DNA of 64,000 bases, taken from Acheta domesticus (lineage: Eukaryota; Arthropoda; Insecta; Orthoptera; Gryllidae). The position numbers and the translations under genes were made by a program. This document shows positions 58,800-64,000 of this stretch, in pieces (the first letter of the stretch is position 1; each line of letters opens with the position of its first letter). Where the stretch lies: the NCBI GenBank assembly GCA_031308135.1, contig JAHLJT010003656.1:69830984-69894983 (forward strand). The letters are read 5' to 3'. The notes below the pieces were generated by a model. The model saw only the letters and a list, made by a program, of their open reading frames with translations, was not told where the DNA came from and ran no database searches.

Positions 58800-60130
58800 T
58801 ACACTAATCACCATAGACTACTACTACAAAAATTATTGAAAGTAGTTGGGATGACCAGTTACGCATAACTAGATTCTGTTGTTTACTCGTAGTATAAAAT
58901 TGTGGTTTTGTAGTTTCCTCGTCATCGTAGTCGTCTTCGTTCTTATTCCGAACAGACAAAATTCTACACAAAGAATTCAGGTACAACACTAACGAATTAC
59001 GTGACCAATGCCTAGTTCGTATCTCGGTACAGCCGCAAAGCACTTCCATTCCTGACCTCGAGTCGGAGGCTCTCCTTTCTGGAGCCTTGGTATTTCGCCA
59101 CTGGTTCCTGTCACGGGCCTCTGCTTCTGTTCCATCCTTGCAAATGTATAAGGAAACTCTGAGGTAGAGAAGATAGTCGGCGAGGTGAGCAAGTTTTGAT
59201 CTAAGAAGTCAGGTGAAGCACGATGTTTTTCATGTAGCCGGTTTAAGGAGAAGTAATCCAGATTTCAAATGCTTTCTAAGCATTGATTCATTTACGTTAT
59301 TATTGCTTATTTATAATTTAATCAGCTTTAGACAAGTTAACATAGTACCTGCTATTAAGTTTTTTTTGTTAACGTAGTACTTCCAAGGTAGTAACTAAAA
59401 TTCTACCAAAAGTTCTGATAAAACAATTGATGGGTTCATGAAAACCTTTTAATTACTGATTTATTTATTTCTAAAATTATCGATGTTTATAATATTTTCG
59501 AACTCACTCATAGTATATTCCTTTCGCCGTATTGGAACTTAAGGAACACCACTGAATGCCTAAGCACTATATGGGAAGTTTTAACTGCATTTAGTTCATT
59601 GTTGACATACATAATTTTATGGTGGAAACTATGCATAATTTAAAAGCACAACAATGAAAAAATAGCCAAATCAATTGGCCTCCAGGAAGGGTAAACAACG
59701 GCAAAGGTTTGTATTTTTCTCGTTACATTATCATTACACAAACTACCCTCCAAGGAGGTTAACACTTCTACCTAATGTGAAAAACTACAAATAAATTACG
59801 ATTTAACTTTTTGTCTTTCATTTCAGCATACACAATTTTATTCCCAGTGTTTGAAATATCAATTAGAGTGAATTTCAAAACATTCAAAATCTGGAAATGC
59901 AAAAACGCTAAAATATATAAATATGTGGTATTTCCGTTTCTCCCGCTCTGTAACAGAAATATTAACATAATGACATGTATAGCACTCAATATATATGTAC
60001 ACATATTTTCCCCATTGTCACACGAATGATTCTCTTAAATTCTCTAAGGATGAAACTGTTTTAGAACCGACTCCAAGATACACCTACGTAATAATAATAA
60101 ACGTGAAGTATGGGATATGAAAGGATGATT
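58800..60130. other. AT-rich DNA, nothing recognised
   Basis: Frames up to 81 codons (58804-59049, minus) have no recognised domain. No element ends were found. Confidence 0.45.
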
Positions 60131-60133
60131 ATG

Positions 60134-60220
60134 TAAGATATATGGGCAAGATAGGACTCGAACTCACAAACGAAGGTATTGCTGTGCTTCCATCTTACCC
60201 ACCCCGGCTAGCCAGGTCAG
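60134..60220 (-). mobile_element. tRNA-like SINE head
   Basis: The minus strand reads CTGACCTGGCTAGCCGGGGT (A-box position) and TGAGTTCGAGTCCTATC (B-box position) about 45 bases apart. An acceptor stem is not convincing. The left flank is an AT-rich possible body. Confidence 0.55.
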
Positions 60221-60926
60221 CAGATATTATCATTACATTCTCATTCTCATCAATAATAAAAATAATTACAATAATTTTGTAATAAATTGCTTGTATACTA
60301 AGTTAAACTACGATGCAAGAGATGAATCATATGATTAATTGTGTAATGTGGTGATGTGTCATTGCCTTCTGCTTGTCACATTCAATGAAAACATACCTGC
60401 CTTTCCCTCGCGGTACTAACGCAAACGAGTAGCATCCTCTGAATTGAAAAAGCTTTTTTTATGATTTGATAGAAATCAATTTAAACATGGGTCACTGGTT
60501 GCTGGCGACTTTTTAAACCGAAATAATTGTGGAAAATACAGATTATTTTTGTGAATCGTATTACACACCCCACGATGCTTTTCAAAATTTGCTTTCCCAA
60601 ATGTGATAAACATAGCAAGTACGCTGTTCGCTACTACGTACAAGTACATTTACACGATCCATTATTTCAACTTTCTTTTAGTAGTGAGTGCCAAGAGGGT
60701 TCTGTTATAATTTACTATTTGCAGTAAGTTCTACTGCGGTGATAATAAAGTTGAATCAACGCGAATTGTATAAAACAGGAAAAGTACGAAAATCGCACAT
60801 ACAAACTCCTAATGAAAGTTAATTTGGTCACAGATAGAAGATAGTAGCTACGGCGAGAAAGATTAGTGACACTGGAACGTGTATCAATTAACTAAGTTCG
60901 AGTATTGTGGGTCCTAAGGACCCAAT

Positions 60927-60989
60927 ACCCATCTGCGAGAGAACATTGAAAAGTTTTCTGTTAAATAATCTTTGGTGTGAGTGATGTAT

Positions 60990-61033
<44 letters not shown>

Positions 61034-61165
61034 ACATTCTTTCTCTCACTCTCACTCTCAAATACCCATCTGCGAAAGAAGATTGAAATTTTTTTGTTAT
61101 AATCTTTGGTGTGTGTGATGTACTCTCACTCACTCACCCTTTCTCAGTCACTCTCACTCACTCTC
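60927..61165 (+). repeat. Tandem ~135-bp duplication containing CT/CA microsatellites
   Basis: CCCATCTGCGAGAGAACATT at 60927 and CCCATCTGCGAAAGAAGATT at 61064 head two copies that share AATCTTTGGTGTG and GTGATGTA, followed by (CT)n(CA)n in the first and CTCACTCACTC in the second. Confidence 0.88.
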
Positions 61166-61331
61166 TGCTACATAAGTGTTCTAATATCAACCACCATAAT
61201 TAACAATAATCAACTTCGTAATGCATTATCAATCAAATCAATTTCATAATGTGACATACCATAAATGACATACATTTATTTAAGCAAATAAAGGACAAAA
61301 CATTATAGACATCACCAAAAAACTTGGGTTT

Positions 61332-61553
61332 CTATGGTGCGGATACGCAGTTGGCACCGTAGAAATCTAAAATACGCAAGTTCATTCTGAGATAGGTTCC
61401 GGATGCACCATAGTTACTGCCTAATGCTGGGGTGTAAACACGCAGGTGGCAAGGCGAACAATACGAGTTCGTTGAGAGACGGACATAAGTGACACCGTAG
61501 TTACCGCAAGATTGTAATTGGTTCAATAATATGACAGGAAGGGTGACTGTCAA
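61332..61553 (-). other. 73-codon open frame with internal similarity
   Basis: The minus-strand frame has NYGVTYVRLSTN and, later, NYGASGTYLRMNL. The DNA shows matching CACCATAGTTACTGC / CACCGTAGTTACCGC pieces. It could be a tiny repeat or a fragment of a tandem-motif protein. I recognise no family. Confidence 0.25.
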
Positions 61554-61559
61554 CGGATG

Positions 61560-62560
61560 TTTCGAAAACGTTTGAAAAACAATGGAGAGACAAATAAGTC
61601 GAGGCTTGAAGGGTTGACCAGGGGATTCCGTCTCGTGTCGTGGTGGTGAACGGATCGCTTGAGAAATGTGTTAAATTCGAGTAATACTTATTGAGTCTTG
61701 TGATATTTCGTAGGAGTGAATGTTGGAAAGTGAACTTAGAATACTTTCGCGGTGGAGCTAAAGTGTGGACTTATAAAATTTTACCATTGAATTGTGAGTT
61801 ACAAGGTTAGGTGAGAGGGATACTATTCTGTTATTGGCAAAGTAATTAGTTGGAAATAGGTGCCCACCTGAAGCGCAAGACAAAGTGTGTAGGCAGTGTT
61901 TTTAAAGTGATTAGAAGAAGTTTCGACTTGGTCTTCGAACCTCTTGGGCTTCAGTAAGAATGAAGATTGGACTACAGAGACAACAAATTGTACGTGGCGA
62001 CGTCGAACGTGAAGCGTCGTGCGCGCGAAGAAGGAAGTACGGACAAAGGTTCTATAACGCTGTTATTGCAGTAACAAAAAGATGGTCATGCTAAATTGTC
62101 ACAATCCATTATAATTTAAATAATTTATCTTGCATGCTTAATAAACTATAATTATAGTTGAAAGAAAGCTGATTCTCACTTACCATTACACGCAATCCTA
62201 GAGTAGATATTTCAGATTCCTCGCCACTTCGTATGAATGGCAGATTGAGTAATTGGTTGCGTAGTAAGAGGCAACAATTATTTCATAAGAACCCAATCGA
62301 CCGAGCTAGCACGATTTTTATTTATGAGAATTAATAATAAAATAAGGGATATAACTGTAACCATTTCCTGCCACCCAAATTATTTATAAATGTGGAAACA
62401 GGTTATGTAATATCTTCTAAAGCTGAATTTTAAAGATAGATGAAACGTGGTGAAAGATCCCATACACGCTCATGGCCAGGAACGTTTCAATAACAAGTAC
62501 TGTTAGAACACAAGTGTACTAATAATACTTATTATTATCCGTGGGTTATTAGAACACACT
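61560..62560. other. Balanced-composition unique segment, no coding frame
   Basis: 61640-62050 is less AT-rich and less repetitive than the flanks, with a CGACGTCGAACGTGAAGCGT segment near 62000. There are no long frames. An untranslated exon or non-coding RNA is possible but unsupported. Confidence 0.25.
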
Positions 62561-62569
62561 CTCTGAATC

Positions 62570-62915
62570 TGAAACAGTGAAATTGTCGCTTAGTCAATCA
62601 GTGAAAGACACAATCACTGATACCTTCAGTCGAAATGTGTAGTTTCGCTGACAATCAGCGAATATGAGAAACTTTTCGTAATGTCCGCCAGCTGGTCGTC
62701 ACTGGTCGTCAGTGGTAAAAATGCCACACCACCATCGTTCAGTCGTTCACGTGCTGCTGTTTTCACATATCCCACTGATTCAAATAGTGAAGTTTCACTG
62801 ATTCAAAAAGTGGACCCAATTTTCACTGACTTGTTCAGTTCAATTCACTGATTGTCAGTGGCAGGGTTATAACTGACACCATAAGTGAATAGTCACTGTC
62901 AATCAGTAATTTTTC
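62570..62915. repeat. Cluster of CACTGA/TCAGTG motifs
   Basis: The hexamer CACTGA, its inverse TCAGTG and close variants occur about every 15-25 bases in both orientations over about 340 bases. Examples are ATCACTGATACC, TTTCACTGATTCAAA, TTCACTGATTGTCAGTGG and AGTCACTGTCAATCAGT. Dense subterminal repeats of this kind are typical of transposase-binding regions in some DNA transposons. Confidence 0.7.
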
Positions 62916-63136
62916 CATTCATTCAGACTGAGAGAGCAAGTATTACCAATATCAGTTTGTCATCTTATTTGGCTAAATAATTAAATTTAAACGAGAATTA
63001 TATATCTCATTGCAATACTGGTTATCAAGTAACTATCATGGTCCATGAGTACCACGTTCGGCCTAACGGCCTCGTTTAATAATTCTCCAACCTCGTAATG
63101 AAGTAAAAAGTCATACAATACTTATTACTTCGTTAC

Positions 63137-63360
63137 ACTGGTCATCACACATTTTGGTGCCTCACTGTTAAACTTTTTCCTGTGTAAATCGATGCCACTG
63201 ATTCCAAAAAATGCGTCAGTTTTGCCCTATCAGCTCTAGTTTTGTAAATACAGAATTATCATCATATACCCCACTTCCACACTACGTGTTCTAGAAGTTT
63301 GGAGCATCAATGGCATATGTAGGTAAAATATTTACTTTACTGGTGTTAATTTGTTATAAA
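63137..63360 (-). mobile_element. 3' end fragment of the arthropod repeat-protein element
   Basis: It matches 42777-43010 closely, including CACTGGTCA..CACACATTTTG, GATTCCAAAAAATGCGTCAG, TTGTAAATACAGAATTATCA and GAGCATCAATGGCATATG. Only the presumed 3' non-coding part is present. It is followed at once by the family X head. Confidence 0.8.
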
Positions 63361-63369
63361 ATAAAAACT

Positions 63370-64000
63370 AATGGTGCTACAGAATGGCACAGACTTTCCC
63401 GTATTAGTTTTCTATTTCTTTGGGTCTCCGCTAGCTATTTGGAATTGCCACATACTCTTGCCAGCCTGCCAACTATCACCACCAAAAGTACATTTTTTTG
63501 TCATTTTCTTAATTTTTCGGTTATCTATTAGTAGAACGGAAATATTAATTTTAGAATATTAAAGAACACAAAAACTTAGTCCTAAATGGCAATTTTCTTT
63601 CAAAAATTATGTGCCGTTTTAAAGCAAATTGCTTTTTAGCACTACTAAAAACGCGAAATTTGAAGCTCATTTTCACAGAAAATTTTTGAGTTTTCAAAAT
63701 ACTTTATTTGAAGTTATTTGAAGCACTTACACTAACAAATATAATAACGTTTACAAGTTGCTGGTAACGTGAATATTAAAGATGTGAGAGATCCTTAAAA
63801 AAATTACATATGTGTAATTTTTGAAAAAACAAAATAATCCTCAAAATAAACTTTGTCATATTAAAGAGTGCAATTAGCACTATCCGTTCGAAAAGTTTGA
63901 AGAATTTTTTTTAGTCATTTATCAGAAAATGGCGTTTGAGCGTTTCTGAAAATGCGGAAATTTGAGCTAGTTTTCACAGAAAACGGTTGTGTTTTCGACA
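63370..64000 (+). repeat. Dispersed AT-rich family X, runs off the window
   Basis: The head CTAATGGTGCTACAGAATGG then CACAGACTTTCCC is well preserved. The body matches the inverted copy at 31.99-32.48 kb. From 63.9 kb an internal segment (AATGGCGTTTGAGCGTTTCT; TTTTCACAGAAAACGGTTGT) echoes 63.65-63.70 kb, suggesting an internal tandem repeat of about 300 bp. Confidence 0.75.

Overview
This window looks like non-coding, repeat-rich nuclear DNA from an arthropod, most likely an insect with a large genome. The evidence is a set of arthropod-type mobile elements in an AT-rich background: a Tc1/mariner transposase relic, pogo-like and hAT-like non-autonomous DNA transposons, a decayed non-LTR reverse transcriptase, at least one abundant tRNA-derived SINE family, and two or three decayed copies of a multi-copy protein family that I recall from many arthropod genomes. 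I cannot name the species. I found no intact protein-coding gene, no rRNA and no functional tRNA. Nearly all long open frames fall inside tandem repeats or GC-rich islands and are artefacts of biased composition.

Layout. 0-7 kb: AT-rich start, a CpG-dense island, a 28-bp minisatellite, a cluster of four SINE pieces (4.2-6.3 kb) with palindromes, and a 0.55-kb purine tract. 7-19 kb: mostly AT-rich sequence with no recognised gene, broken by a Tc1-like transposase relic (9.9-10.4 kb), a 12/24-bp minisatellite (11.8-12.2 kb) and GC-rich islands. 19-23 kb: a SINE with a 12-bp target duplication inside a CpG island, then a two-part tandem repeat interrupted by a pogo-like element, then two more tRNA-related insertions. 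23-37 kb: mainly AT-rich, with microsatellites, a decayed arthropod repeat protein (26.5-27.4 kb), a second SINE family and several copies of an AT-rich dispersed family that I call family X. 37-41 kb: a 672-bp hAT-like element with an 8-bp target duplication, a CpG island, a 58-bp minisatellite with five-monomer higher-order structure, and a SINE. 41-48 kb: AT-rich DNA with a second decayed copy of the arthropod repeat protein and two nested or adjacent SINEs. 48-56 kb: a C-rich satellite of roughly 235-308-bp units holding a SINE, family X copies, LINE reverse-transcriptase fragments and another C-rich tract. 56-64 kb: a 350-bp direct duplication, a 168-bp hAT-like MITE, a dense cluster of CACTGA/TCAGTG motifs, and a further copy of the repeat-protein 3' end abutting family X.

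How it fits together: the visible content is layered transposon and satellite turnover, with SINEs landing in CpG islands and satellites, pogo in a tandem repeat, and family X near other elements. The parts most worth follow-up are the unplaced families (family X, the arthropod repeat protein, the CACTGA cluster), the higher-order minisatellite, and the repeated CpG-dense islands, which sit in DNA without visible genes. All identifications come from reading the sequence and from memory of protein families; no database search was run.
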